Shown: positions 9,548-18,876 of the stretch, in pieces
How positions within the stretch are numbered: position 1 is the first letter of the stretch
How the letters are laid out: every line of letters begins with the position of its first letter
NCBI GenBank assembly: GCA_963701245.1
Contig: OY969576.1
Coordinates: 248,001-312,000, forward strand
Length of the DNA: 64,000 bases
Reading direction: 5' to 3'
From: CAWCCP01 sp963701245
GTDB taxonomy: Bacteria > Patescibacteriota > Saccharimonadia > Saccharimonadales > UBA4665
Position numbers and translations under genes: made by a program
Notes under the pieces: generated by a model
Database searches by the model: none
What the model was told of the DNA's origin: nothing
What the model saw: the letters and a program-made list of their open reading frames with translations, nothing else

Positions 9548-9554
9548 ACTGTTC

Positions 9555-9560
9555 AATATA
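9555..9560 (-). promoter_or_regulatory. -10 box for leaderless transcript of the 8921-9547 gene
   Basis: TATATT on the minus strand is separated from the ATG at 9547 by seven bases (GAACAGT) with no Shine-Dalgarno sequence. An imperfect palindrome TACCAT-9 nt-ATGGTA overlaps this area and might be an operator or only chance. Confidence 0.45.
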
Positions 9561-9595
9561 CCATAAGCGTAATATGGTACGGTACCGCTTTATTG

Positions 9596-10525
9596 TTAGA
9601 GTGGAGTCCTAGGAAGGAAAACTTCAGCTAACATACAGCGAATACTTCCACCGCCAAGCGTCTCAAGAGTCGGAATTGCAAAAGCTAAAATCTGTTTATC
9701 TTGTGCAAGTATCGCTCTCTGGTTTGGCGTATAAACATTGAAAGCAGACTGACTCATAACTAAAAATCGTTCGCCGACCGGATTATGGAGTTCAAGGATA
9801 TTGCCGCAAAAGGATAGCATTTGCGTTTTACTGATGTCCACTAGTGTATGCCCACTCGATTTGATGACTTCGGTCACTGCCGTTCGTTCGTTGTCTGACG
9901 TAATCGCAGAAGCGCATATAACCGCAGTCGATGACTGAATACCCATCATTACATTGGTGTGGTAAATGGCTGCACCTCTTGATTCAGCGTGAAATGAAAT
10001 CGGACGATAGCCGAGTGACTGGGCGTGGGCTTCAAACAGTTGTTTGTTGCTTCGCGGTGAAAGACAACAATAGGCCAGTCTATGTTGATGGTCAAAAATA
10101 ATTGAGCCAGTACTCTCCAAAAATATACCTCGGTTCTCGTTGTCGCTTAAGTCAGTGACCCCGTTCACTTTAAAGTTGTGCTTAAGTATATCAACGACTG
10201 CTGAGCTTCGTTCATGTCGACGACTGGCCTGCGCCATAGGATATAAATAGATTTGACCATTCGGCCAGGTACTAATCCAGTTGTTTGGAAAAACTGCACT
10301 AGGGGCAGGTATGGTGTTGTCGTCACCTGCTGCAATAACTTCGATCTGATGAAACCGCAGTCCATGTACCACACCATTAAACTCTCGCTCGACTTGTTCA
10401 GCGATTTGCTGATTTGAGACGTGAAGTTGTTTTTGGAAAGTGTTGGACTGTGCTGTTTCAGGGTCAAAACCAAAGTGTGTAGGTTTGACCATGAGAACGA
10501 TCGACGTTGATTGCTCGGGTTCCAT
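9596..10525 (-). CDS. ctlX: CtlX-type guanidino-group modifying hydrolase (amidinotransferase fold)
   Basis: 309 residues. Family hallmarks in order: FPNNW at 79-83 with Asn81 and Trp83, the ESTG loop at 137-140, His189 (AIYHTNVMM), and Cys297 near the C-terminus in GGSIRCMLAEVF. This is the Cys/His arrangement of the arginine deiminase and amidinotransferase superfamily, and the overall pattern matches citrulline-utilisation hydrolase CtlX. It would hydrolyse a guanidino or ureido group in the cytosol, with a covalent intermediate on Cys297. No arginine or citrulline pathway genes lie nearby, so the physiological substrate is uncertain. Confidence 0.8.
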   Translation of the reverse strand: MEPEQSTSIVLMVKPTHFGFDPETAQSNTFQKQLHVSNQQIAEQVEREFNGVVHGLRFHQIEVIAAGDDNTIPAPSAVFPNNWISTWPNGQIYLYPMAQASRRHERSSAVVDILKHNFKVNGVTDLSDNENRGIFLESTGSIIFDHQHRLAYCCLSPRSNKQLFEAHAQSLGYRPISFHAESRGAAIYHTNVMMGIQSSTAVICASAITSDNERTAVTEVIKSSGHTLVDISKTQMLSFCGNILELHNPVGERFLVMSQSAFNVYTPNQRAILAQDKQILAFAIPTLETLGGGSIRCMLAEVFLPRTPL

Positions 10526-10577
10526 AAAAACCCTGATTTATAGGTAGCTAATTCATTTTTCGCAATCTTATGAATGA

Positions 10578-11876
10578 TTATTCGTAGCGAAGGGCGTCAA
10601 TTGGGTCTTTTCGACTAGCTCGAAGTGCCGGCAGTGTACCTGCCAAAAAGGCGATGAGCATAATACCGACTATAACGACGATAACTGTTTTAAGCGGAAA
10701 TGTCAGTAATGATAAACCTGGAAAGTTTTTTAAGAAGCCATGCGACCCGATACTATTAATTGCCTTGCCGATGAGACTGGCAAAAAGCACTCCTAAAGCA
10801 CTTCCCCAGAAGCCTATCAAAACGGCTTCGATACTAAAGAGTAGGAAAATGCGTTTGCGGCCCATGCCGAGTGCCTTCATTAAGCCGATTTCTTTCGTTC
10901 GTTCTTGGACAGCCATAAACAGTGTATTGATAATTCCAAAAGTGGCGGCTAGTAAGGCTATGCCGCCGAACAAGTCAAAGACAATAATTATGGCATCGAT
11001 GGCAGTAAAGATGGTATTCTCGGTGTCTTTAATCGTTTGACCGGAGTACCCTTTGTTTGACAGTTGGTTTTTTATATCCGTTATTTGGGCAGTAGTGAGA
11101 GTAGTCGGAAAGATCGCTACGACCGTAGAAAATGAATTGGCGGTCGCTGGTGGTAGACCTTTACTTTGAATGGTGTAGAGGCTGGTGGCGAGCGGTGTAT
11201 TGACATATGCCACGGCATCACCAATCACTGATTTTTGCTGTACGCCGACGACATAAGCAGGCACGGTGCTTTGTTCTCCCTCGGCGCTGGTAATTCCAAT
11301 GGTCACAGGTTGGCCGATGATAGCTTCGTTCGAGGAGTAGCCCAAAGGTCCGACATAGCTTTCCGGAACGGAAATTTGATATTGATTGGCGTTCACGTTG
11401 ACGCCATTGCCAGCCAGCATATCAGCCGTTGTGGAGCCGTATTGCTCCGTCAAATCGACCTGATATTTATTGCCAGTCCCCATGATATAGTCTGCCGAAA
11501 TGGCATGAACTGCTTCTACTGACGTAATATTAGGTATCGCTTTTATCGTGTTTATATCTGATTGAGTCATCAATAATTGGCGGTCACGCGGTCCTTGCCC
11601 ACTATTGGGCGCAACTTTTTGATTTGGATTATATACTTCTGGACCGCTACTGCTTGAACCTGGTGATTGTTTGTCGGCAACTTGAATTTCTAGGATGTTC
11701 GTTGCTCCTAAGTTTCCAATCTGTTTGTTGAGATAACTTTTAATACCTGATCCAATGCCATTGGTGAGCGTAATGGTCATTGCCCCTATAAAAATAGCAA
11801 TTATCGTTAGAATAGTTCGCGCTTTATTGCGCAACATATTCGCCGAGGCCGTCTGTAGTAGATCAAACAAGTTCAC
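10578..11876 (-). CDS. MacB-like ABC transporter permease (FtsX domain)
   Basis: 432 residues. One N-terminal TM (about 20-42), a roughly 240-residue extracytoplasmic MacB_PCD-type domain with a Pro/Gly/Ser-rich insert, then three C-terminal TM helices with the FtsX signature (KEIGLMKALGMGRKRIFLLF). The frame extends further upstream, but the GTG at 11876 is chosen because it gives the normal N-terminus (VNLFDLLQTASANMLRNKAR) and overlaps the last 14 bp of the ATPase gene, a usual translational coupling. With the ATPase it forms an export or mechanotransmission ABC system, perhaps for peptides or lipids. The substrate is unknown. Confidence 0.85.
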   Translation of the reverse strand: MNLFDLLQTASANMLRNKARTILTIIAIFIGAMTITLTNGIGSGIKSYLNKQIGNLGATNILEIQVADKQSPGSSSSGPEVYNPNQKVAPNSGQGPRDRQLLMTQSDINTIKAIPNITSVEAVHAISADYIMGTGNKYQVDLTEQYGSTTADMLAGNGVNVNANQYQISVPESYVGPLGYSSNEAIIGQPVTIGITSAEGEQSTVPAYVVGVQQKSVIGDAVAYVNTPLATSLYTIQSKGLPPATANSFSTVVAIFPTTLTTAQITDIKNQLSNKGYSGQTIKDTENTIFTAIDAIIIVFDLFGGIALLAATFGIINTLFMAVQERTKEIGLMKALGMGRKRIFLLFSIEAVLIGFWGSALGVLFASLIGKAINSIGSHGFLKNFPGLSLLTFPLKTVIVVIVGIMLIAFLAGTLPALRASRKDPIDALRYE

Positions 11877-12573
11877 GTCGAGGCGCCTCTCTATGTGGTT
11901 CAGGTCGAAGTAAATGACCATCCTTGATGAGTATTTGCCGTTGACATTTTCTGGCAAGGTCAATGTCATGGGTCACAATAATCAAGGTTATACCGCTATC
12001 GTGGTTTAGTCTGAACAAAAGGTCAGTAATAATTTTGCCAGTCTGGCTATCTAAATTACCAGTCGGCTCATCGGCAAAAATAATTCTTGGACTATTTACT
12101 AAGGCACGAGCAATACAGACTCTCTGTTTCTGGCCACCGCTTAAATTCGCAGCTTTGGAATGCGCTTTTTCGAGCAAATCAACAGCTTTTAAAACGGCTA
12201 AGCCGCGTTTTTTTCGTTCGCGTCGCCCTACCTTCGCTATCTTAAGGGGCAATATGACGTTATTGAGGACGGTGTCATTACCATTTAAAAAGAATTGTTG
12301 AAAGACAAAACCGTATTGTTTATTTCTAAGCAAATCAACTTGTTTGGTTTTCATCGATGAGGCATTTTCATCACCAACATAGATCGCACCTTTGGTGGGA
12401 CGGTCAAGAAGAGCGAGGATATGCATGAGCGTGCTTTTCCCCGAACCACTCTTGCCTAAAATTGCCACCGATTCCCCGTCGTTGACGCTCAACGTTATTT
12501 CACTTAGAGCAGTAAAGGCGGTATCGCCTTTACCATACGTTTTACTTACATTTTTTGCCGCAATAGAAAGCAT
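11863..12573 (-). CDS. ABC transporter ATP-binding protein (MacB/LolD type)
   Basis: 236 residues with all nucleotide-binding motifs: Walker A GKSGSGKST (40-48), Q-loop FQQ (91-93), ABC signature LSGGQ (144-148), Walker B with DEP (IIFADEPTGNLDS, 165-177) and switch His202. The ADEPTGNLDS form is typical of LolD/MacB/FtsE-type ATPases. It is the first gene of a two-gene operon with the FtsX-domain permease, whose GTG overlaps its stop. The protein would form a cytoplasmic dimer driving the permease. Confidence 0.9.
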   Translation of the reverse strand: MLSIAAKNVSKTYGKGDTAFTALSEITLSVNDGESVAILGKSGSGKSTLMHILALLDRPTKGAIYVGDENASSMKTKQVDLLRNKQYGFVFQQFFLNGNDTVLNNVILPLKIAKVGRRERKKRGLAVLKAVDLLEKAHSKAANLSGGQKQRVCIARALVNSPRIIFADEPTGNLDSQTGKIITDLLFRLNHDSGITLIIVTHDIDLARKCQRQILIKDGHLLRPEPHREAPRRELV

Positions 12574-12719
12574 ACTTTATACAAATTAAACAACAGGTTC
12601 GGTCATTCGTTCCGGTCTGAAGTCTACCTTGTAGTATAAACGATCATCTGAGATTGCGTAAATCTAATATGGCTTTTTCTATAGCCTATCTTCAGACAGC
12701 GATTTGAAAAAAGCAACTA

Positions 12720-12965
12720 CTAGTTCCGTCGTTCGACTGTAATTGTGCATTCTGTCACTAGTGCGGCAATTGCCCCAACAGCAGCCAGCATTGGTGCAAT
12801 GACGGTTCCAATCACGCCAATCGTAAGTGGTAGCTCGATAATAGTTTTACCAGCCTTCGTTTTAATGGTAATTCGACGAATGTTACCTTCATTTATAAGC
12901 TGCTTCACCTTTTTTAAAAGCTCTTCACCACTGACGCTAAATTCTTCAGTCGATTTATCTGACAT
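12720..12965 (-). CDS. DUF4342 protein
   Basis: 81 residues. It matches the DUF4342 pattern: an N-terminal helix (GEELLKKVKQLINEGNIRRI), a short beta segment (ITIKTKAGKTIIELPLTIGV) and a hydrophobic Gly/Ala segment (about 52-70) that may insert in the membrane. The function is unknown. An AAGGAGGAATC ribosome binding site precedes the ATG. It lies alone, divergent from the GH12-like gene. Confidence 0.8.
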   Translation of the reverse strand: MSDKSTEEFSVSGEELLKKVKQLINEGNIRRITIKTKAGKTIIELPLTIGVIGTVIAPMLAAVGAIAALVTECTITVERRN

Positions 12966-13091
12966 GCATGATTCCTCCTTACGCTGTTACTTAAGTATAT
13001 ACTGGTCTCGCTTGTCTAGGAGAAGATTCCGTAGGTGTTCTTTAAGCATAACCATTCGCATGATATCATTAGGCGTAGCAGTGAGACGGTA

Positions 13092-13976
13092 ATGAAACAA
13101 AGAGCTAACTTCCGTATACTTCTAGCCAGTAAAACGAATCGACGTCTGGTGGCACTTTGTAGTGTGCTGGTAATTGGTTGCATCGGTGCTTATTTTTTAT
13201 CTGGTGGCCAGGCTGATACTCCCTACAGTAGCGTTGAGGCTGCCTCAGGCAGCATATCCGGAAGTGCGACTGTATCAGAGGATCCGACAGCTTCATCGTC
13301 CAAAGCGGTGGTCTTTGGTGCAGCGCCTGCCGTCGCTGGTTGCACAAATCCTCTGTTCACTTCAACAAGTAGCACTGGAACGTGGTCAACGAATGGTTAC
13401 TTTGTTAATAATGATGCTTGGAATAGCACTGAAGCTGGTCCACAGACTATGTATGCGTGCTCGTTTAATAACTGGTATGTCGTCTCTAATCAACCTAACC
13501 TTACAACAGATCCGGGCTCAGTCAAGACCTATCCCGACATTGAAAAATTATTTAGTGAACAACCAATTAAATCGTTCCATACGATTACGAGTTTTTATAA
13601 TGAAACTACTCCAAATGTCGGTAATTGGGACACGGCCTATGATATTTGGGCAAATAATTGGAAAAATGAAATTATGATCTGGAATAACGAACAAAACCAG
13701 GGTCAAATTCCACCAAGCGGTGCAATCAATGTGACTGTAGCTGGGCACGAGTATGCCGCCTGGCAAAACGGTTCGAAATATACGACCTTGGTAGTGCAGC
13801 CGATGAATTCGTCGGGCAATGTGAATATATTGGGTGTACTAAATTGGCTTACCACAAAAGGCTGGCTTCCTAAAAACTCAACACTTACGGCCGTCGAATA
13901 CGGCATTGAAATTTCTTATACCGGTGGTGGACCAGCTACGTTTAGTGTCAACAACTTTTCTCTCTCAGCAAACTAG
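13092..13976 (+). CDS. Secreted GH12-like glycoside hydrolase with Saccharibacteria-type N-terminal motif
   Basis: 294 residues. A TM or signal segment (about 18-38) is followed by a short motif ASGSISGSATVSEDP...KAVVFG that I associate with exported Saccharibacteria proteins. The rest resembles glycoside hydrolase family 12: FNNWYVVSNQ, VKTYPDI, the segment YDIWANNWKNEIMIWN that holds the predicted nucleophile Glu, and EYGIEISY that holds the predicted acid/base Glu. GH12 enzymes cleave beta-1,4-glucan or xyloglucan outside the cell. The ATG at 13092 is chosen over an earlier in-frame codon at 13035 because it begins the basic N-region of the signal. Cys residues near 98 and 133 may form a disulfide. 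Confidence 0.7.
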   Translation: MKQRANFRILLASKTNRRLVALCSVLVIGCIGAYFLSGGQADTPYSSVEAASGSISGSATVSEDPTASSSKAVVFGAAPAVAGCTNPLFTSTSSTGTWSTNGYFVNNDAWNSTEAGPQTMYACSFNNWYVVSNQPNLTTDPGSVKTYPDIEKLFSEQPIKSFHTITSFYNETTPNVGNWDTAYDIWANNWKNEIMIWNNEQNQGQIPPSGAINVTVAGHEYAAWQNGSKYTTLVVQPMNSSGNVNILGVLNWLTTKGWLPKNSTLTAVEYGIEISYTGGGPATFSVNNFSLSAN

Positions 13977-13985
13977 ACTGTTTAT

Positions 13986-15308
13986 TTAAGAACGGCTTAA
14001 TGCTCGGCCGAGTGGTCCTTCAACATCTTCTAATAGGCCTTTGAGTTGCTGGTGAAGCTTTGGCAAATGTGAACGTCCACGCAAATCATAAATGACAAAA
14101 CCTAAGAAGGTCAGTATCAGTCCGATAAGTAGTGTCGTTTTTGGCATAAAGAAAAATTGACTTGCTGCACCGATGGCGCCAAGAATAGGTATGCACCAGC
14201 GACCTGGCAGTTTAAGTCCCTGAAAAGATTTTGAACGCTGGGCTTTAGCAGCTGCAAAGTTGACAATTATTAATGCCACAATGGCAGTGACATTGGCTAA
14301 ATCGATCACGGCTTTCGTCTGACCTGATAGCAAGAGAATGAAGTAGAGTAAGGCAGCAGCCAATACGCTGTAAATAGGATGGCCTTTCTTTAAACGACCA
14401 AGAATAGTTGGTACTTCACGATTCGCCGCCAAGCGTACCATAATTTCCGAAGATCCAAGAATATTAGCATTGGCGCTCGATAAAGTGCTAAATATGGCGC
14501 CAACGATGATTAGCCCACCACCGATTGGACCGATCAAGTGTTGGGCGGCGACGCCGACACTTGCTTCGGAGTACGAAGATAAGTGAGCCGATAATAAGGC
14601 AATGGCCACCCCACAGTAGATGAGTGTCACGATGAGCATACTTAATATAATGGCTTTTGGTACGGTTTTGCGTGGATTGTCGATATCGTTAGATATAGAA
14701 GTGATGACGTTAAAACCGAGGAATGCAATAAAGAGAAAGGCGCTAGTGCCAAATACTTGGGAGATACCGTGCGGGGTAAACGGGTGCAATGCCGAGGTAT
14801 GAAAATGAAGCAGACCGAATGTCACTAATACTAATAGAATGAGGATTTTCACGGTTACTAAAATAGACTCCACTTTACCTATTTCACTCGCTGGACCAAG
14901 ATTGACTAACGTCAAAACCGTGGCTCCAATGAGTGACCAGCCGAGTATCGACAGCTGCGGCAGTATAAAGTCATGCATGTAGGTACCAAAGGCGTTGAGG
15001 ACAAAAGCTGTCGCGATGATACCACTAAGATAAAAACACCAAGACGTCATAAAGCTCCACTGGGGAGAGCCAAGCGACTTGCCGACGAATGTATAGCCTG
15101 GTGATTCGTCAGAGACTTGCGAGGCGATAACTGAGAACGATAATGCCGAAAATAAAACAATCACTGCTGCGATTAAAAACGATGTAATCGCTGATGGTCC
15201 GGTTTGCATAAGAGCATCACCGCTCAAAACAAAAACGCCTCCACCTATCATGGCACCGACTGCAAATGCTACCGCCATATACAGCGAAATCTTTTTTGTT
15301 TTGGACAT
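13986..15308 (-). CDS. APC-family amino-acid permease
   Basis: 440 residues, about 12 TM helices, with the N-terminal motif AVGAMIGGGVFVLSGDAL in TM1 typical of amino acid/polyamine/organocation transporters, and the substrate-binding GG.F motif preserved. This family takes up amino acids by proton symport or exchange, and specificity is not readable. In an auxotrophic small-genome bacterium such a permease would be important for scavenging, which is inference. It converges on the GH12-like gene with a 9-bp gap and has no evident terminator between. Confidence 0.85.
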   Translation of the reverse strand: MSKTKKISLYMAVAFAVGAMIGGGVFVLSGDALMQTGPSAITSFLIAAVIVLFSALSFSVIASQVSDESPGYTFVGKSLGSPQWSFMTSWCFYLSGIIATAFVLNAFGTYMHDFILPQLSILGWSLIGATVLTLVNLGPASEIGKVESILVTVKILILLVLVTFGLLHFHTSALHPFTPHGISQVFGTSAFLFIAFLGFNVITSISNDIDNPRKTVPKAIILSMLIVTLIYCGVAIALLSAHLSSYSEASVGVAAQHLIGPIGGGLIIVGAIFSTLSSANANILGSSEIMVRLAANREVPTILGRLKKGHPIYSVLAAALLYFILLLSGQTKAVIDLANVTAIVALIIVNFAAAKAQRSKSFQGLKLPGRWCIPILGAIGAASQFFFMPKTTLLIGLILTFLGFVIYDLRGRSHLPKLHQQLKGLLEDVEGPLGRALSRS

Positions 15309-15404
15309 GAAACTCAGAGTTTACGTATTTAGTATGTATTTGAGTATAACTTATTATAGGGGAATCTAAATACTGTTAACGAAAGTGAAAGTCTGACTTT
15401 TTGC

Positions 15405-15410
15405 TACACT
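15405..15410 (+). promoter_or_regulatory. Extended -10 box for leaderless CDF gene
   Basis: TGCTACACT (extended -10, TGn before TACACT) ends 8 nt before the ATG at 15419. An out-of-frame ATG lies at 15415. There is no ribosome binding site. Confidence 0.5.
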
Positions 15411-15418
15411 GATAATGA

Positions 15419-16072
15419 ATGTCAGATACCAGACACCACGAACATCATCAGAAGTCGCACACCGCACATGAGCATGGGCTATATGATGATCCGATAGTAC
15501 GCTCTAAAGAAGGATTGAAGGTGGTATTCTTTAGTTTTCTGATTTTACTAATCGCATCTGCGCTACAATTTATGCTTTTCAGAATGAGTCATAGTGTTGC
15601 GCTACTGACTGATGTCATACATAACGCCGGTGATTCTCTGACGGCAATTCCTCTGGGGATAGCGTTTCTACTCCATAGTCGAAAAGGTGAACTCTGGGCA
15701 GGCTACTTTATAGTTTTCATCGTATTTCTTAGCGCAGTTATTGCTGCCTGGCAGGTGATAGAAAAGTTTATTCATCCCTCCACTCCGGATCATTTATGGT
15801 TCCTTTTTCTGGCTGGTGTAATTGGTATTATCGGAAACGAGTTAGCCGCCTATATTCGTTGGCAGGGGGGTAAAAAACTGCACAGCCCAGCATTAACCGC
15901 TGATGGCAATCATGCCAAGGCTGATGGCATTGTCAGTGCTGGAATAATAGTCAGTAGTATCTTCATTGCCTTTGGGTATCCTTTGGCTGACCCAATAATC
16001 GGATTTTTCATTACCCTATTAATTCTGCATTCCAGTTGGGAATCATTTGAGGTGATCAAGGCATCAAAGTAA
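15419..16072 (+). CDS. CDF-like cation transporter, short form
   Basis: 217 residues. A His-rich N-terminus (HHEHHQKSH...HEH) is followed by six TM helices. TM2 carries DVIHNAGDSL and TM5 carries ADGNHAKADGIVS, the His/Asp metal-site pairs of cation diffusion facilitators. The protein stops right after TM6, so it lacks the usual cytoplasmic C-terminal dimerisation domain (typical members are near 300 residues). It would exchange Zn2+ or a similar cation for protons. The truncated form could be natural, since the frame is clean and the stop is not near any mobile element. Confidence 0.8.
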   Translation: MSDTRHHEHHQKSHTAHEHGLYDDPIVRSKEGLKVVFFSFLILLIASALQFMLFRMSHSVALLTDVIHNAGDSLTAIPLGIAFLLHSRKGELWAGYFIVFIVFLSAVIAAWQVIEKFIHPSTPDHLWFLFLAGVIGIIGNELAAYIRWQGGKKLHSPALTADGNHAKADGIVSAGIIVSSIFIAFGYPLADPIIGFFITLLILHSSWESFEVIKASK

Positions 16073-16225
16073 TTGATTGTCATTCGCGTTCATTATCTTT
16101 GATGTAGCACGTAGACCCCCTTACTTTATTATTCGATTGGTAGCTTTTTGGAGCTTTAAAAGGTGGTTCGCTCAACTGCCGTCTGAAGTCTTTTAAATTT
16201 TTAAGCATGAGCGTACCATTACGAA

Positions 16226-17452
16226 GTGAGCCTATTCAGTTCAAACAATCAGGCGCAAAATCCTAGTGGCGCCAATCCATCTCTTGCTAGTGACCAATCA
16301 CCGATAATTTGTACTGGATTAAGCGGCAATGAATACTACTGTATCGCCTTGTCTGGCTATTCACCCGGAGATATTTTGATGGGCAACTCGGTCTATTCAT
16401 TAGGATACGTCGGAGGCCTACTGTCTAACGTCCATACCACACTAGGGGGTGAAATAACCCAGTACACCAATATGATTAATGGTGGTAGGCGCTTGTCTTT
16501 AGAAAGATTTGAAGGCGAATTACAGGCGGCCAATGGTAATGGTGCCGCTGGGGTGACCAGTGAACTTATTTTTCACCCTGGCAATATCGAGTTCTTGTCT
16601 ATCGGCTCTAGTTTGTATGCCAAAGAGGGGTCGCCATCGAGTCGGGCGATGACGACGGCAGCTGATGGCCAGGAGTTATTTTGTCAGCTCGATGCTGGCT
16701 TCCAACCACTCAGTTTTGTACTGGGAAACGTTGCCTATTCAATTGGCATAGGAAGAAATATGCTCGGCAGTCTCAGGCAGATGGCGCATGGCGAAGTTCG
16801 TCAGTATAGTGATCTTTTTAATACCACTCGTAATCTTGCGTTGCAGCGGATCATGGATGACGCGAAGCGCTACAACGCCAACGCCGTTGTTGGTATTCGA
16901 ACTACTATTTTGCCTATTGGAACGACCAAAGTACAAGAAATGATTATGCTCGGGACCGCCTCCTATCATCAGGCACTCGGTGGTGTGGCTCAGCAAGCCG
17001 GAGGAGTGATTACTTCAGATCTGACCTCCGAAGAAATGTGGAATGTCATGCGACTTGGCTATGCTCCGGTACAATTAGTACTCGGTACTTCAATTTATTC
17101 CCTGGGTGTTGCTGGTGGCGTGGCAGCAGCCTTACGCGGTATTGCGCATGGTGAAATCAATGCCCTCAGTCAACTTGTCTACGGGGCCCGCGAGCAATCA
17201 CTGAAAAAAGTGCAGGCTCAAGCCAAAGCTGTCGGTGCTGATATGGTTTTGGGAATTAAAACGTATATTTATCAGCTGGAAGGCTCACTCATTGAGTTTC
17301 TGGCTATCGGGACAGCAGTCAAACGAATGGATGGTGTTACTCCTAAGTCGGAACAATTACCACCGCAAGCGATTATTCGGGACAAAGATACATTTATCAA
17401 TACGGCCGATTTCTCTTACGGCAATGACTTGAGTCATGCCAATACTGGCTAG
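16226..17452 (+). CDS. Triple YbjQ/DUF74-domain protein
   Basis: 408 residues made of three tandem YbjQ (DUF74, putative heavy-metal-binding) units at about 38-132, 148-242 and 262-365. Each repeats the pattern VLGNSVYSLG..GG, GE...Y..L...R..AL.R...A...GA..VVGI and a final strand ending in IGT/IGS. Single YbjQ proteins are about 100 residues and form pentamers, so three in one chain is unusual. Start is a GTG with no clear ribosome binding site. The tail is polar. A function is not established for the family. It follows the CDF-like transporter, so a link to metals is possible but only inferred. Confidence 0.75.
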   Translation: MSLFSSNNQAQNPSGANPSLASDQSPIICTGLSGNEYYCIALSGYSPGDILMGNSVYSLGYVGGLLSNVHTTLGGEITQYTNMINGGRRLSLERFEGELQAANGNGAAGVTSELIFHPGNIEFLSIGSSLYAKEGSPSSRAMTTAADGQELFCQLDAGFQPLSFVLGNVAYSIGIGRNMLGSLRQMAHGEVRQYSDLFNTTRNLALQRIMDDAKRYNANAVVGIRTTILPIGTTKVQEMIMLGTASYHQALGGVAQQAGGVITSDLTSEEMWNVMRLGYAPVQLVLGTSIYSLGVAGGVAAALRGIAHGEINALSQLVYGAREQSLKKVQAQAKAVGADMVLGIKTYIYQLEGSLIEFLAIGTAVKRMDGVTPKSEQLPPQAIIRDKDTFINTADFSYGNDLSHANTG

Positions 17453-17455
17453 TCC

Positions 17456-18280
17456 TTATTTTAGGAGCGTAATAAATGGCAGCGAACCGTCAGTGTGCAT
17501 TGAGTCACCTCCGCCATTACGACTGTGGTAGCTAGAGGTAAAGTGCGTAATAGTCTTAATGTCTTCATGTACCTTTGCCTCTCGAAGTGTTTTGACAACA
17601 AAATCTCGCTCCACATCTACATCGGCATCAATTTTGTGAGTAATTTGACCAGTAAATAACGACAGACTGACATGTTCGTCATAGGTAGCAGCGGCCAGCC
17701 AATCGGCCTGGTAACCACCAGGGAGCCACCAATGTGCCGGCGTTCGCCAAAAACGGACATGATGTCGTTTCCGTGGATTACCGCCGACGTCACGCTCAAA
17801 GGCAAAATTTTGGCGAGTATTAAACAAAAACAGACTACTGACTGGTGCTTCGGTGTATTTTTTTCCGAATACCGCGGCGTAAACCATTTTCAGCGATGAA
17901 CCAAGACCTAGCACATCAGCTTGTACCCAACCAGCTTTGATCATGGCGTTTTTGAGTGACTGCTCGTTACCGATGAAAGCTAGGTTAATCGGGTCGCCGA
18001 GTAGCCCATCACTGGCTTGGGTACGACCAATGAAATAGTTCGGGATAAATAATTTGGAAATAAAACGGTAGACTCTTGGTAAGACAATGTAGGCACTGAA
18101 TAACCATAGTACTATAAAGGCAATAAAGTGAGATTTTCCGGTAATTATGTCGCGTAGAAAATAGTAGTAAACACCGACGGCTAATGTTGATAGTACGAGT
18201 ACGATAATAAAGCGGACGACGTGGTTAAAGGCGTTGGTTAACCACGAACCTCTTCTCTGTTTGTCTTCAGGAGCTGACAT
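17456..18280 (-). CDS. Membrane protein with LssY C-terminal domain
   Basis: 274 residues. Two TM helices (about 20-42 and 52-72) lead to a cytosolic or membrane-proximal domain with the LssY-C signature: GDPINLAFIGNEQSLKNAM, a GW..AD motif, PVSSLFLF, FER..G.PRKRHHVRFWRT and a DWLAAATYDEHV segment. The LssY-C domain is often fused to PAP2 phosphatases or DedA proteins, but here it is attached only to two helices. Its biochemical role is unknown. It converges on the YbjQ protein with a 3-bp gap. Confidence 0.75.
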   Translation of the reverse strand: MSAPEDKQRRGSWLTNAFNHVVRFIIVLVLSTLAVGVYYYFLRDIITGKSHFIAFIVLWLFSAYIVLPRVYRFISKLFIPNYFIGRTQASDGLLGDPINLAFIGNEQSLKNAMIKAGWVQADVLGLGSSLKMVYAAVFGKKYTEAPVSSLFLFNTRQNFAFERDVGGNPRKRHHVRFWRTPAHWWLPGGYQADWLAAATYDEHVSLSLFTGQITHKIDADVDVERDFVVKTLREAKVHEDIKTITHFTSSYHSRNGGGDSMHTDGSLPFITLLK

Positions 18281-18337
18281 CGCAGTTTTAGCATAGCAAA
18301 TGCTCCCCGGAATGTTTACTGAAACGTTCTCAATAGT

Positions 18338-18874
18338 CTAGTGGACAACAATTAAATTATTAAAGAAATTCGTCCAATCGGGCTCAGAAATATTATGCTT
18401 CGGCCGAACAAAAACCAACGTACCATTACTGTTTAGAACGGCTGTTTGCTCGCCGTGAAGCTCAGTTGGTTTAGTTAATGCGACAGTACCAAGATTTGAT
18501 TGCACCTGATTATATTCGTTCAGCTTATTAAGTAACGTCGGGTAATACTGAGGTATATTGGTGAAAATTTGAGGTGATTGTTGTTCGCTCATTGACATGG
18601 AGTTGCTTGCGGAATTGGCCACGATCGTCAGGATGCCTGTTTGATCATTATAGGTCACTGAATTTTTTGGGACTGTCCAAGGAGATTGTTTGGTATTCGG
18701 TGCATAGATTTGAAAGGCAATGTGTTGTTGTAAAGTTTGCGGAATTATCGAATTATTGCGAGAGCTCACAAAGAAGATGATGAAAAAAGTTATAGTACTA
18801 CCAAATATAACCAATATGCTTCCGCCAAAAATTAGCTGTGTTCTGGTAAAAGTCCGATACGTGATTCGTTTCAA
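18338..18874 (-). CDS. Single-TM anchored exported protein
   Basis: About 178 residues from the TTG at 18874. A basic N-terminus is followed by one TM helix (about 15-37, LIFGGSILVIFGSTITFFII) and a roughly 140-residue outside domain without cysteines. The frame runs further upstream but would overlap the end of the 1009-residue protein. The TTG only 2 nt after that stop codon gives tight coupling. Not recognised. It may be an accessory of the large surface protein encoded just upstream in the same direction. Confidence 0.55.
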   Translation of the reverse strand: MKRITYRTFTRTQLIFGGSILVIFGSTITFFIIFFVSSRNNSIIPQTLQQHIAFQIYAPNTKQSPWTVPKNSVTYNDQTGILTIVANSASNSMSMSEQQSPQIFTNIPQYYPTLLNKLNEYNQVQSNLGTVALTKPTELHGEQTAVLNSNGTLVFVRPKHNISEPDWTNFFNNLIVVH

Positions 18875-18876
18875 GT

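Noticed and set aside
13770..13790. GGTTCGAA as a tRNA T-arm
   Set aside because: It lies inside the GH12-like coding sequence with no cloverleaf around it. No tRNA was found anywhere in the window.
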